This document shows, piece by piece, positions 26,611 through 35,288 of a DNA stretch of 64,000 nucleotides; positions within the stretch are counted from its first letter, which is position 1; each line of letters opens with the position of its first letter. This stretch comes from Pseudomonas sp. Irchel 3E20 (GTDB taxonomy: Bacteria; Pseudomonadota; Gammaproteobacteria; Pseudomonadales; Pseudomonadaceae). The DNA lies in NCBI RefSeq assembly GCF_900187645.1, contig NZ_FYEE01000004.1:62001-126000 (forward strand), in the 5' to 3' direction. A model generated the notes under the pieces. It was given only the letters and a program-made list of their open reading frames with translations, made no database searches and was not told the DNA's origin. The position numbers and the translations under genes were made by a program.

Positions 26611-27553
26611 CCGTCGAATCCGCTTGCCGCTTCTCACTTGTCGCTTGGCGCTCCAAAACCAAATAGGTCAGGGTCGCCAGCGCCAGCGGCAGCAGGTAAT
26701 ACAGGGCGCGGTAGGCGATCAGCGCGGCGATGATGGCGCCCGTTTTCACCTCGCCGCGCAGCAGGGCGACGAACACCATTTCCAGCACCCCAAGGCCCGC
26801 CGGGATGTGGGTAATCAGCCCGGCCACGCTGCTTATCATCAGGGTCGCCAACACATGGGGGTAGGCCACGCCGGCCGGCAACAGCGTGTAGATCAGCAAG
26901 GCCATCAGCGCCCAGTTGCTGGCCCCCAACACCCCTTGCAGCAGGGCCAGGCGCCAGCTCGGTAAGGTCAGTTCCTGGCTGCGCCAGCGCCACGCGCGCC
27001 GCGTGGCGAAACGGCAGGCCATTAGGTACGCCAGGCCCAGCAGCAACAGCGCTACGCCTATCACCCGCAGCAGGGTGCTGCTCACCCCCCAACTGGCGGG
27101 TAAGCGCGGCAGGCCCAGGCAAAACAGCACCCCGGCCAGCAGCAGGTAGCCAAACCAGTTGGTTATCAGGCTCAAGGTCAGTACCCGGGTGATATCGGCG
27201 GTCTTCAGGCCCTGGCGCGAGTACAGCCGATAACGCAGGGCAATGGCACCGACCCAGGAACTCAGGTTGAGGTTGAACGCGTTGCAGACAAAGGCAATCG
27301 GGTACACCCGGCGCACCGGCAAGCCATGGCCCACGTGGTAGCGGCCCAGCACATCGAAACTGCTGAACACGGCGTAGCCCAAGGCACTGAGGCCCAGCCC
27401 CAGGAGCAGGGTGGCGGGGCGGTACTGCATCAGGGCCTGGCGCACCTGTTGCCAGTCCAGGGTTTTGATGAGCATGAACATCAGCCCGCACACCGCCACG
27501 AACAGGCCTAAGGTCAGGGCCCGGCGCACCCGGCGCCAGCGCTGGGGGCTCAT
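26600..27553 (-). CDS. ybhN: Lysylphosphatidylglycerol synthase TM-like flippase-family membrane protein (YbhN)
   Basis: A 317-residue polytopic protein with about eight membrane spans, matching the UPF0104/LPG_synthase_TM family: [26 protein letters not shown], and [22 protein letters not shown]. It carries no C-terminal synthase domain. The start overlaps the clsB stop (ATGA). E. coli has the same trio ybhP-clsB-ybhN; YbhN-type proteins are proposed to act in membrane-lipid movement. The 3' end overlaps the convergent chemoreceptor gene by 11 bases. Confidence 0.87.
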   Translation of the reverse strand: MSPQRWRRVRRALTLGLFVAVCGLMFMLIKTLDWQQVRQALMQYRPATLLLGLGLSALGYAVFSSFDVLGRYHVGHGLPVRRVYPIAFVCNAFNLNLSSWVGAIALRYRLYSRQGLKTADITRVLTLSLITNWFGYLLLAGVLFCLGLPRLPASWGVSSTLLRVIGVALLLLGLAYLMACRFATRRAWRWRSQELTLPSWRLALLQGVLGASNWALMALLIYTLLPAGVAYPHVLATLMISSVAGLITHIPAGLGVLEMVFVALLRGEVKTGAIIAALIAYRALYYLLPLALATLTYLVLERQATSEKRQADSTARP

Positions 27554-28740
27554 GCTGAGGTGCGGTCCGCGCCGCGTCGGGCCCGTGGCCGGGCGAACAG
27601 GGATTTGAGCCGGGGCGAATGGGCCGGCAACCAGCCCACGAAGCGCGGGAAGTGGCGCAAAAAGTGAAAGCCGAGAAAGATCAGCGGCGCCCGCCACCAA
27701 TAGCCCCGGCGCGACAGCTTGCGGCTGACGGCGGTGCACTGCTCCTGGGCCAGTTCCTGCAAATGCGCGTAGAGGTGCTGGTTGAACGCGCCATCGCGGA
27801 TCAGCACGTTGGCTTCCAAGTTCAGCGACAGGCTCAGCGGGTCGAGGTTGCTTGAACCCACAGTGGCCCATTGTTCGTCCACCAGGGCTACTTTGCCGTG
27901 CAACGGGCGCTGGCAGTATTCGTGGATCTGCACGCCTTCACGCAGCAGGTAGTCGTAGAGCAGGCGCGACAGCAGGCTGACCAGGGGCATGTCCGGCAGG
28001 CCCTGGAGGATCAGTTGCACCCGTACCCCGCGCCGGGCGGCGTTGCGCAATTCCCGCAACAAGCGATAGCCCGGGAAGAAGTAGGCATTAGCGATCACCA
28101 GCCGTCGCTGGGCGCTGCGAATGGCTTGCAGGTATTGCACCTCGATGGCGGTGCGCGCCCGTTCGTTATCGCGCAGCACCAGGCGCGCCGAAACGCCATC
28201 GGCTTGTGCCGGGGGCTCAGGGGCCGTAGCCCCGGCCTGTTGCAGCAGGGCCAGGCTGGCCTGGCGGATGTCGGCCACTACCGGGCCCTGGAGCTTGACC
28301 GCGTAATCCTGCTTGGCCATGCCGCCGCGTTCGGCGAGGTGGTCTTCGCCGTAATTGATGCCGCCGACAAAGGCCACTTGCCCGTCGACGACCACAATCT
28401 TGCGGTGCATGCGGCGGAACAGGTTGGTACGCATCCCCAGCAGGCGCGGGCGCGGGTCATACAAGTGCACCGTGACCCCGGCCTCGTTGAGGCGCGCCAC
28501 GTAGTCGCGGCTCAGGTCGGTGCCGAAGCCGTCGACAATGATCTGCACCCGCACGCCACGCCGGGCCGCTGCCATCAGGGCGTGCTGCAACTGCTGGCCG
28601 ACCTCGTCCTCGAAAATGATGAAGGTTTCCAGCAGCACCTCCGTGCGGGCCTGGCCGATGCTCTCGAACAGGCTGGGGAAATACGCCTCGCCATTGATAA
28701 GCAGGTGCACACGGTTGCCGTCGCGCCAGGGATAGCTCAC
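27550..28740 (-). CDS. clsB: Cardiolipin synthase ClsB-type (phospholipase D family)
   Basis: A 396-residue PLD-superfamily enzyme with two HKD motifs, MHRKIVVVDGQVAFVGG and LHGKVALVDEQWATVGSSN, expected to join phosphatidyl groups into cardiolipin at the inner membrane. The start is GTG at 28740 overlapping the stop of the upstream gene (GTGA); an ATG 48 bases further upstream would lie inside that gene. It is the middle gene of the ybhP-clsB-ybhN set. Confidence 0.9.
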   Translation of the reverse strand: MSYPWRDGNRVHLLINGEAYFPSLFESIGQARTEVLLETFIIFEDEVGQQLQHALMAAARRGVRVQIIVDGFGTDLSRDYVARLNEAGVTVHLYDPRPRLLGMRTNLFRRMHRKIVVVDGQVAFVGGINYGEDHLAERGGMAKQDYAVKLQGPVVADIRQASLALLQQAGATAPEPPAQADGVSARLVLRDNERARTAIEVQYLQAIRSAQRRLVIANAYFFPGYRLLRELRNAARRGVRVQLILQGLPDMPLVSLLSRLLYDYLLREGVQIHEYCQRPLHGKVALVDEQWATVGSSNLDPLSLSLNLEANVLIRDGAFNQHLYAHLQELAQEQCTAVSRKLSRRGYWWRAPLIFLGFHFLRHFPRFVGWLPAHSPRLKSLFARPRARRGADRTSA

Positions 28741-29486
28741 AGGATCACCTCCACACTCAGCGGCAGATGGTCGGACAAATGCGACCACGGGCGTCGGCCC
28801 AGCACCCGTGGATCATGCAGTTGCAGGTGGCGCACATAGATGCGGTCCAGGCGCAGCAGCGGCCAGCGCGCCGGGAAGCTGCGGGCCGCAACGCCATGGG
28901 CCTGGACGAACGCTTCGCGCAGGCCACAGCGGCCCAGCACGGCGTCGGCCCGTTGGCGCCAGTCATTGAAGTCGCCGGCGACGATCACCGGTTCATTGGC
29001 CGGCAGGCTGTCGAGCAACGCGCACAACAGGTGCAGTTGCGCGGTGCGCTGGGTTTCGCTCAGGCCCAGGTGCACGCACACCGCGTGCAGCGGCCGGCCC
29101 ACGTCCAGCAGCGCATGCAGCAGGCCGCGTTCTTCGCCGCCGGCACTGGAGATGTTCAGGTTGCGATGGCTGCGAATCGGGTATTTGGACAGCAGCGCAT
29201 TGCCATGGTGGCCCGCCGGGTACACCGCGTTGCGCCCGTAGGCGAACTGCGGCCACACGGTGTCGGCGAGGAACTCGTACTGCGGCGTGCTCGGCCACTC
29301 GGGGTGGCGCCCGGCCCACTGGCGGTGCTCGCCGAGCACTTCCTGGAGGAACACCAGGTCCGCCGACACCTCGCGCACTGCGTCACGCAATTGCGGCAGC
29401 ACGAAGCGCCGGTTGAACTGGCCAAACCCCTTATGGGTGTTGACCGTGAGGATACGCAGGCGCCCGGGCGCGGCCACGGCGTTCAT
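28737..29486 (-). CDS. ybhP: Endonuclease/exonuclease/phosphatase-family protein (YbhP)
   Basis: A 249-residue protein of the EEP metal-dependent hydrolase fold. It has LTVNTHKG (Asn), LVFLQEV (catalytic Glu), IVAGDFNDW (Asp/Asn) and LSDHLPLSVE (Asp-His). Members hydrolyse phosphodiesters in DNA, RNA or lipids; the cardiolipin-synthase neighbourhood suggests a lipid headgroup, but that is inference. Operon with the downstream clsB and ybhN by stop-start overlap. Confidence 0.88.
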   Translation of the reverse strand: MNAVAAPGRLRILTVNTHKGFGQFNRRFVLPQLRDAVREVSADLVFLQEVLGEHRQWAGRHPEWPSTPQYEFLADTVWPQFAYGRNAVYPAGHHGNALLSKYPIRSHRNLNISSAGGEERGLLHALLDVGRPLHAVCVHLGLSETQRTAQLHLLCALLDSLPANEPVIVAGDFNDWRQRADAVLGRCGLREAFVQAHGVAARSFPARWPLLRLDRIYVRHLQLHDPRVLGRRPWSHLSDHLPLSVEVIL

Positions 29487-29502
29487 CGCAGGCCCTTGCG
29501 GT

Positions 29503-30117
29503 TCATGGCTGCGTCACCGGGCGAATGTACTCAGGGTTGAGCACGTTGAACCAGAACAGGATCATCCCCACCAGAATGGTCACCAGCACCAACAGGCCCA
29601 GGCCCCACACTGAGGCAGCGTAGGGCAAGCCTCGGTCCTGATTGAGCCGCATGAACTTGGGCAAACCGACGAACAGCAGGTAAGTGGCATAGACGCTGGA
29701 CACCAGCAACGCCGCCACTGCCAGCCAACGGCTGGGGTACAGGCCGCTGATGCCTGCGAGGAAGTAGGGCGTGGCGGTGTAGGCGGCAAAACCGATGCAC
29801 TGGTTCAGGCTGGGGCGCGCCTCGAAGGCGCGCGACATCCAGCGGATGAAAGCGCCCATCAGCAAGGTCCCCACCAGGGTCGCCAAGTACAGCAGCACCG
29901 CCAGTTGCAAGGCGCTGCGCACGCTGACCCGCACGGTTTCGTCTTCGGCCAGGCTCCAGCCGACAAAGGCGATCCCCACGAACAGGCACGCTGCTGGCAG
30001 CAGCGCCCAGAGCAGCAGGTGCAGAAGGTAATGGCGCGGATGCTGTTCTTCTTCGGTACGGATTTGTGTCCAGGCTTGTTCGGGTTCGCTAAAGAGTCGA
30101 ATTACGTGGGGTTTCAT
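29503..30117 (-). CDS. Yip1-family membrane protein
   Basis: A 204-residue integral membrane protein with about five spans, matching the Yip1/YIPF domain family (FSEPEQAWTQIRTEEEQ, then GFAAYTATPYFLAGISGLYP). Function in bacteria is unknown. It is the first gene of the minus-strand run leading to ybhP, clsB and ybhN (16-base gap). It has an AlgU-like promoter candidate about 42 bases before its ATG, suggesting an envelope-stress operon. Confidence 0.82.
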   Translation of the reverse strand: MKPHVIRLFSEPEQAWTQIRTEEEQHPRHYLLHLLLWALLPAACLFVGIAFVGWSLAEDETVRVSVRSALQLAVLLYLATLVGTLLMGAFIRWMSRAFEARPSLNQCIGFAAYTATPYFLAGISGLYPSRWLAVAALLVSSVYATYLLFVGLPKFMRLNQDRGLPYAASVWGLGLLVLVTILVGMILFWFNVLNPEYIRPVTQP

Positions 30118-30158
30118 GGCTGCCTCCGCGTGTCGATGCCCATCAGGGCCTTAAGCCT

Positions 30159-30185
30159 ATGGAGGGAGGCCGTTGGCAAGGGTTC
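30159..30185 (-). promoter_or_regulatory. AlgU-like promoter of the Yip1/clsB operon (candidate)
   Basis: On the minus strand: GAACCC, 16 bases, TCCAT. AlgU (sigma-22) sites follow GAACTT-N16/17-TCtgA; four of six -35 bases match. It is supported mainly by similar sites before four other stress genes here. Confidence 0.3.
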
Positions 30186-30226
30186 AAGTTTTTTGCGCCA
30201 GCGGTGCGCCATTGATCGGCCTTGGC

Positions 30227-30254
30227 GAACCAACCGCGGCGCCGGGCGGTCGGC
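30227..30254 (+). promoter_or_regulatory. AlgU-like promoter of the DUF3182 operon (candidate)
   Basis: gaacca (30227-30232), 17 bases, tcggc (30250-30254), ending 33 bases before the ATG at 30288. Same spacing as the glgE site but weaker -35. Confidence 0.28.
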
Positions 30255-30287
30255 TGCTTTACTTGCCCCTGCAATGGAGTCATGCCC

Positions 30288-31394
30288 ATGCCCCCGCATT
30301 CACCGCACAAACGGGTGGTGGCCTATAACGTCAACCCTGCCGCCGCCGAGCACGAAGTGCAAACCAACCTGGCCCAGGCCCGGTGGCTGGCCGAGATTCT
30401 CGGTTGGCCTTTCGACGGGCCCTGGCAACCGGCCGCGCAAGGGCACCCGGGCCTGTATTTCGTGCCCACTCAGACCCTCGTCGGCCCCCAGCGCGAACAA
30501 CTGGCCATCGATGGCGCCGAGGACCTGCTGGGCGGTTATGTGCAGCACGGCTTCATTGCCACCAAGGCGATTTCCCACCCGTTGATAAGTGAAGGCACAG
30601 GCGTGCCGGCAGGCTGGAACCCGCAGTTTGCCGAGCGGGTGCGCGACGTGGTGCTGCCCGGGGTGACGGTGTTTGACCTGGGCGACGCCCGCCGCGCCGC
30701 CGCCGAGGGCCTGGCTCGGGGTCTGCTGCGGGTCAAATTGGTCGAGGCCTGTGGCGGCGAGGGCCAGGCGCTGCTGCGCAATGGCCAGGACCTGAAGCAA
30801 TGGTTAGCGGGGCTGAGCCCTGCCATCTGCGCCGCCGGTATCGTGCTTGAAGAGAACCTGGAGCAAGCGATCACCCACAGTGTCGGCCAGACCCTGGTGG
30901 ACGGCCTGCTGATGACCTATTTCGGCGAGCAGTTCCAAACCCGCAACGGCCGCGGCGAGTGCGTCTACGCCGGTTCCAGACTGACTGTGGTGCGCGGCGA
31001 CTACGTCGATCTGCTGGCTCGCGACCTGGCCGCCGACGTGCGCCGCGCCGTGGAATACGCCCGCACTTACGACACTGCCGCGGCTTTGAGCTTCCCTGGG
31101 TTTTTCGCCTCGCGGCGCAACTATGACGTGGTCCAGGGCATCGGCGCCGATGGCCAGCAGAAGGTCGGCGTACTCGAGCAATCCTGGCGCGTTGGCGGTG
31201 CCACGGGCGCGGAACTGGCGGCATTGCAGGCCTTTGTCGAGCAGCCAACGCGCAATACCCTGTGCGCCAGCACCCATGAAGTCCACACCGAACAGGACGC
31301 CCCCGCACAGGCTCGGGTGCTGTTCCGGGGCCGTGACACCCGTGGCGGCTTTCTTCTCAAATACGCCGAGGTGGATGCCGATGACCGCCAATAG
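30288..31394 (+). CDS. DUF3182-family protein
   Basis: A 368-residue protein resembling the Pseudomonas DUF3182 family, function unknown. No signal peptide or membrane span. The middle region (AGIVLEENLEQAITHSVGQTLVDG) and mixed alpha/beta composition would be compatible with an ATP-grasp-like fold, but no nucleotide motif is certain. ATG 30288 is preferred because tggag is eight bases upstream; another ATG at 30282 is in frame. The 3' end overlaps a hydrolase gene, so the two are coupled. Confidence 0.75.
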   Translation: MPPHSPHKRVVAYNVNPAAAEHEVQTNLAQARWLAEILGWPFDGPWQPAAQGHPGLYFVPTQTLVGPQREQLAIDGAEDLLGGYVQHGFIATKAISHPLISEGTGVPAGWNPQFAERVRDVVLPGVTVFDLGDARRAAAEGLARGLLRVKLVEACGGEGQALLRNGQDLKQWLAGLSPAICAAGIVLEENLEQAITHSVGQTLVDGLLMTYFGEQFQTRNGRGECVYAGSRLTVVRGDYVDLLARDLAADVRRAVEYARTYDTAAALSFPGFFASRRNYDVVQGIGADGQQKVGVLEQSWRVGGATGAELAALQAFVEQPTRNTLCASTHEVHTEQDAPAQARVLFRGRDTRGGFLLKYAEVDADDRQ

Positions 31395-32136
31395 TGAACC
31401 GGCCCGCATCCGGGTGGAGCAAGACACCATCGCCGGCACGTTTCTGAGCCCCAAGGCCAAGGTGCCGGGGGTGTTGTTCGTCCACGGCTGGGGCGGTAGC
31501 CAGGAGCGTGACCTGAACCGCGCCCGAGGTATCGCCGGCCTGGGCTGCGTATGCCTGACCTTCGATTTGCGCGGCCACGGCGCCTTCAACGACCGCCAGG
31601 CCAGCGTCACCCGCGAAGACAACCTGCGCGACCTGCTGGCCGCCTACGATCATTTGCTCTCGCACCCGGCCATCGACACCTCGGCCGTGGCGGTGGTGGG
31701 CACCAGCTATGGCGGCTACCTGGCCACGCTCCTGAGCCAGATGCGCAAGGTGCGCTGGTTGGCGTTGCGGGTGCCGGCCATTTACCGCGACGAGGATTGG
31801 CACCTGGCCAAGCGCGAACTCAACCGCGAGGATTTGATGCAGTACCGCGCCAGCCACATCGACGCCACCGGCAACCGCGCCTTGCGGGCCTGCGCAGCGT
31901 TTCGCGGGGATGTACTGATCGTAGAATCGGAGCACGACGAACACGTGCCCCACGCCACGATCATGAGTTACCGCGCCGCCTTCCAGCAGACCCACTCCCT
32001 GACCCACCGCATCATCGACGACGCCGACCACAGCCTCACCAGCGAAGTCGCCCAAGAGGCCTACACCTCGATGCTGGTGGACTGGGTGACGGAGATGGTC
32101 GTGGGCGAACGGCTGAGCATCAACCCCGCGCCGTGA
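31381..32136 (+). CDS. Alpha/beta hydrolase
   Basis: A 251-residue cytoplasmic hydrolase. It has the oxyanion region LFVHGWGGS, nucleophile elbow GTSYGGYLA (Ser), acid in ESEHDEHVP and catalytic His in DDADHSLTS. It resembles dienelactone hydrolase/acyl-peptidase-type esterases. It starts inside the last codons of the DUF3182 gene, implying a functional pair. Substrate unknown. Confidence 0.87.
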   Translation: MTANSEPARIRVEQDTIAGTFLSPKAKVPGVLFVHGWGGSQERDLNRARGIAGLGCVCLTFDLRGHGAFNDRQASVTREDNLRDLLAAYDHLLSHPAIDTSAVAVVGTSYGGYLATLLSQMRKVRWLALRVPAIYRDEDWHLAKRELNREDLMQYRASHIDATGNRALRACAAFRGDVLIVESEHDEHVPHATIMSYRAAFQQTHSLTHRIIDDADHSLTSEVAQEAYTSMLVDWVTEMVVGERLSINPAP

Positions 32137-32176
32137 GCCGAGCTGGCTGATGCGGCACAACCCCCCAGTGGAGCTT

Positions 32177-32222
32177 GGCCGCTGGCGATTTCAAGACCGC
32201 CATCGCGGGCAAGCCAGGCCCA
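32177..32222. repeat. REP remnant between convergent genes
   Basis: gccgctggcgatttcaagac followed by gccatcgcgggcaagccagg; a degenerate REP doublet similar to that at 36375. Confidence 0.55.
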
Positions 32223-32225
32223 CAA

Positions 32226-32882
32226 CTACATTTGGGCCAGGGACTTGAGGTAGTCGCCAAACCCGCCTCGGGCACGGCAGTCGAGGCGGCTGCTGGTGCT
32301 CACGCTGTTGGCGGCGGTCCAGACGATGCGTGCCCCGGTCTTTTGCAGGGCCTGGACCAAGTGCACATCCTCATGGGCGGGCAGGGGCGCGAAGCCGCCG
32401 GCGCGGCGATAGGCCTTGGCGCACACGCCCAGGTTGGCGCCGTGGATATGGCGGTGGCCGTCTTTGTCGTGATACAGGCCCTGGTAGCGCTGGCGCACCG
32501 CCACCGAATGCTCGGCCTGCCACTCATCGACTCGCACCGTGCCGCACACGGCGTCGGCCTTGAACGCCAGTTGGTGCAGCAACCAATCGGCGGGCACCGT
32601 GCTATCGGCATCGGTGCAGGCCAGCCAGCGGGCGCCGCGCTCGAGCATATAGGCGGCGCCCGCGCCCCGGGCGTAGCCGACGTTGCCACGCTGCACCTCC
32701 AGGGTCTGCACGCCACAGGCTAGGGCAATATCCCGGGAGCCGTCGCTACAGGCGTCCAGCACCACCAGTATCTGGACTTCTTCCCCGGCGTCTTCGGCGT
32801 GGCGGGCAGCGTTGTTCAAGGCCGCCAGGCAGGTGCCGAGCAGGGCTTGTTCGTTATGGGCAGGGACGACGACGCCGATCAT
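32226..32882 (-). CDS. Family 2 glycosyltransferase
   Basis: A 218-residue GT-A-fold transferase: MIGVVVPAHNEQALLGTCL, LVVLDACSDGS, the nucleotide-sugar DxD in ACTDADSTVP, and a C-terminal HGANLGVCAKAYRRAGGF acceptor region with HEDVHL. No membrane span, so it is cytosolic and not a processive synthase. Last gene of five overlapping minus-strand genes; its start overlaps the methyltransferase stop. Confidence 0.88.
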   Translation of the reverse strand: MIGVVVPAHNEQALLGTCLAALNNAARHAEDAGEEVQILVVLDACSDGSRDIALACGVQTLEVQRGNVGYARGAGAAYMLERGARWLACTDADSTVPADWLLHQLAFKADAVCGTVRVDEWQAEHSVAVRQRYQGLYHDKDGHRHIHGANLGVCAKAYRRAGGFAPLPAHEDVHLVQALQKTGARIVWTAANSVSTSSRLDCRARGGFGDYLKSLAQM

Positions 32883-33478
32883 AGGGTGTGCTCGTTCAGG
32901 TCGATGGCAGAGGGTTGGCGGCACCACAGTTCCAGCAGAAAGTCGGGTTCTTCATGGCGCACCACCCGATGCAACGGTAAGTGGCGCGCGAGCAAGGCAT
33001 GGACCTGGTGCCCGGTTTGCGGGCAATCGGCGATCGGGTGCAACCAGTGGCAGGCCAGCAGGGTCCCGTCCACCGCCAGGCTGGCCACCGCGTGCTCCAG
33101 GGTGCGGCGCCAGTGCTCGGCATCCAGGTAGTAGCCCACTTCACTGAGCACGATCAGGTCGAACTGCCCCGGCGGCCAGTCGTCCGGCAGGTAACCGTGG
33201 AGCACACGGCAATGGGGCAGGGCGTGCAGGCGCTGGCGGGTAAGGTCGACGGCGGTGGCGCTGGCGTCCAGGCACAGCAAGTGCTCGCTGCGCTCGGCCA
33301 GGGCCAAGCTCAGTTCGCCATTGGCGCAGGCCGGCTCGAATACCCGGGGGTAGCGCTGCTGCCCCAGGCTGGCCAGGCACAGGTCGCGTTTGCGCTTTTC
33401 GTACCAGCGTTGGCGAAAGGCCCAAGGGTCGGGGCTGTCAGTAAACAGTTGCTCGAAGTAGTCGGCGGGTAGGCTCAT
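32879..33478 (-). CDS. SAM-dependent methyltransferase, NodS-like
   Basis: A 199-residue class I methyltransferase. The SAM motif I is VFEPACANGELSLAL, post-I LLCLDAS, and motif IV FDLIVLSEVGYYL. Length and the early YFEQLFTDSPDPWAFRQRWYEKRK resemble the NodS family, which N-methylates a deacetylated glucosamine in rhizobial Nod factors. Here it directly follows a PIG-L deacetylase gene with a 4-base overlap, a suggestive parallel (inference). Confidence 0.85.
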   Translation of the reverse strand: MSLPADYFEQLFTDSPDPWAFRQRWYEKRKRDLCLASLGQQRYPRVFEPACANGELSLALAERSEHLLCLDASATAVDLTRQRLHALPHCRVLHGYLPDDWPPGQFDLIVLSEVGYYLDAEHWRRTLEHAVASLAVDGTLLACHWLHPIADCPQTGHQVHALLARHLPLHRVVRHEEPDFLLELWCRQPSAIDLNEHTL

Positions 33479-34248
33479 AGGAAGATCAGCTCGAAGGGTT
33501 GTAACAGGCGCGCCAGCGCCGCGGGGGATAAAACAGGTGCCGCGCCGGTGGTGGCGTCCGGGCTCAGTTGGCTGGTATGCGCCGCGATGGCGTGGCGCTT
33601 AAGGGCCAGGCATTGCGGGTCGAGCATCAACTTGCGGGCGCGCAGCCAGGGCAAGCGACGGTCCTCCGGTTCGGCCCAGTGCCAGGCCCATACGGGAATT
33701 TCCATTAGCCGCGCATCGCACCGCCGGGCGGCCTCGGCACAGGCGCGACCTACCGCGTCATGGTCGCAATGGGCGTCGTGGCGCCAGGTGGTGAGCACCC
33801 GGTCGCCGGGGCGCAACAGGCCTTGCAGTTGTTCGGTCAATGCACCCTCCAGGGCCGGTACCTGCGTATCGGGCAAGCCCAGGCGGCGCCAATCGAGGCC
33901 GGGCAGGTGCAGGCCCAGCCGCTCCAGGGCATGGGCACTTTCCAAGGGCCGGGCCTGGCGCAGACGGCTGGCGGGCCAGGTCAGCGAGCACGGGTGGCTG
34001 CCTTCGCCATCGGTCACCGAAACCAGCAGCAATTGCTCTTCCTGGCCGGCAAAGCGGCTGAGCAAGCCGCCACACATCAGCACCTCGTCATCGGGGTGCG
34101 GTGCAACCACCACCAGCCGCCCGTCGTGCGGCAACAGCAGTTGTGCGGTGATGGTTGGCACCGCTTGCAAGGCGCGCGAGGCCTGCCATTGCGCCAGCGA
34201 TGTGCCGGGGCCGCGGATCGGGTTGTCCCGGGCGTTGACGCCGCTCAT
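33475..34248 (-). CDS. PIG-L family deacetylase
   Basis: A 257-residue zinc deacetylase of the LmbE/PIG-L family. The first zinc motif is VVAPHPDDEVL and the second HCDHDAVGRA. It would remove an acetyl group from an N-acetylglucosamine-type substrate. The ATG at 34248 overlaps the preceding stop (ATGA). Context: acyl-CoA dehydrogenase-like, deacetylase, methyltransferase, glycosyltransferase in one transcript. Confidence 0.9.
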   Translation of the reverse strand: MSGVNARDNPIRGPGTSLAQWQASRALQAVPTITAQLLLPHDGRLVVVAPHPDDEVLMCGGLLSRFAGQEEQLLLVSVTDGEGSHPCSLTWPASRLRQARPLESAHALERLGLHLPGLDWRRLGLPDTQVPALEGALTEQLQGLLRPGDRVLTTWRHDAHCDHDAVGRACAEAARRCDARLMEIPVWAWHWAEPEDRRLPWLRARKLMLDPQCLALKRHAIAAHTSQLSPDATTGAAPVLSPAALARLLQPFELIFL

Positions 34249-35288
34249 AGGTTCCAACTCACAGCGCTGGGGCGGGCCTGCTGGCGGCCCAATTCGGCAA
34301 GGTCACGCTCGGCGTGGCTTTGGCGAATGAACACTGGCAAGTCGGCGCTCAAACGGGCGAAGTGCGGGTCGCGGCAGAAGGGCGTCGCCCCCAGGGCCCG
34401 GCCGACGTGCCGCTGCACCTGCTCGACGGCGCTTTCGACCTGGGCGCGGGTGCGGCGCACGATGAGCTCGGCGTCGGCTTGCGGATGGGCGTCGATCCAC
34501 GCCGCGCACTCGCGCAATGCGGCGCCGGCACCGCAAAGGGCGGCATCCACGGCGCCCAGGTGCGCCTCGGCGTGGGCATCGGGGGAACGCCCGCCACAGG
34601 CTTTACGCAGGTATTCGGCCAGGGCTTGCGCCGCGCCGTACCAGCACGCAGCAATCCCCGCACCGCCATGCCAGAAGCCGCGCCGTTGCAGGTACTCGCC
34701 ACTGGCGCCAACAGGCTGGCCGATGGCCCCTTGCAGGGCGACGTTGACGCTGGCGGTGCCGGCCATGCCGCGGGCCTGCCAGTCCAGGCTGTGCATGCTC
34801 AGGGCCGGTTGGTCGAGGGAAACGGCCACCAGTTGCGGGCGGTCATCCTGATCCCAAGCGGTGAGCAGCGCGTGGTCGATTTGCAAGGCTCCGGAGCACC
34901 AGGCCTTCACGCCTTCGAGCATCACCCTGTCGCCGTCCGCACCGACGATACGCACCCGGGCGCTGGGTGGCTCGGCGGCCCACACGCCCCAGATCCCGGG
35001 CTTATCCACTGTGCGAGCGTGCAATTCGGCGAGGATCGCCTTGGCGTCGGTGTGGCCTTCAAAGAGCTTGGCCAGGGCCAGGTCAGTGCCGCCGATCCGC
35101 GCCAGGGCCCGCCAACGGGCGAGCGTGTGGCCGCGCCCGGGCAAGGGCAAATCGGCGTGGCCGCAGTCGACGCAGCTCTGCATCATGCGCTGTAACTGGG
35201 TGTCGAGCTCCAGGGGCACGGGGCGCGAGGCGAACGCTTCGAGGGAGGCCTGGAGGCGTGGTTCGTCGGCGGCCTGTAGCGAGGTCAT
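34245..35288 (-). CDS. Acyl-CoA dehydrogenase-like protein
   Basis: A 347-residue protein, shorter than usual acyl-CoA dehydrogenases (about 380). The middle domain (GIWGVWAAEPPSARVRIVGADGDRVMLEGVKAWCSGA) and C-terminal helical domain (HGGAGIAACWYGAAQALAEYL) fit the fold. The classical catalytic-Glu region and signature IYEGTSEIQR are absent. It may act on a carrier-bound or unusual substrate, or be non-catalytic. It starts overlapping the LigD-type gene stop. Confidence 0.78.
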   Translation of the reverse strand: MTSLQAADEPRLQASLEAFASRPVPLELDTQLQRMMQSCVDCGHADLPLPGRGHTLARWRALARIGGTDLALAKLFEGHTDAKAILAELHARTVDKPGIWGVWAAEPPSARVRIVGADGDRVMLEGVKAWCSGALQIDHALLTAWDQDDRPQLVAVSLDQPALSMHSLDWQARGMAGTASVNVALQGAIGQPVGASGEYLQRRGFWHGGAGIAACWYGAAQALAEYLRKACGGRSPDAHAEAHLGAVDAALCGAGAALRECAAWIDAHPQADAELIVRRTRAQVESAVEQVQRHVGRALGATPFCRDPHFARLSADLPVFIRQSHAERDLAELGRQQARPSAVSWNL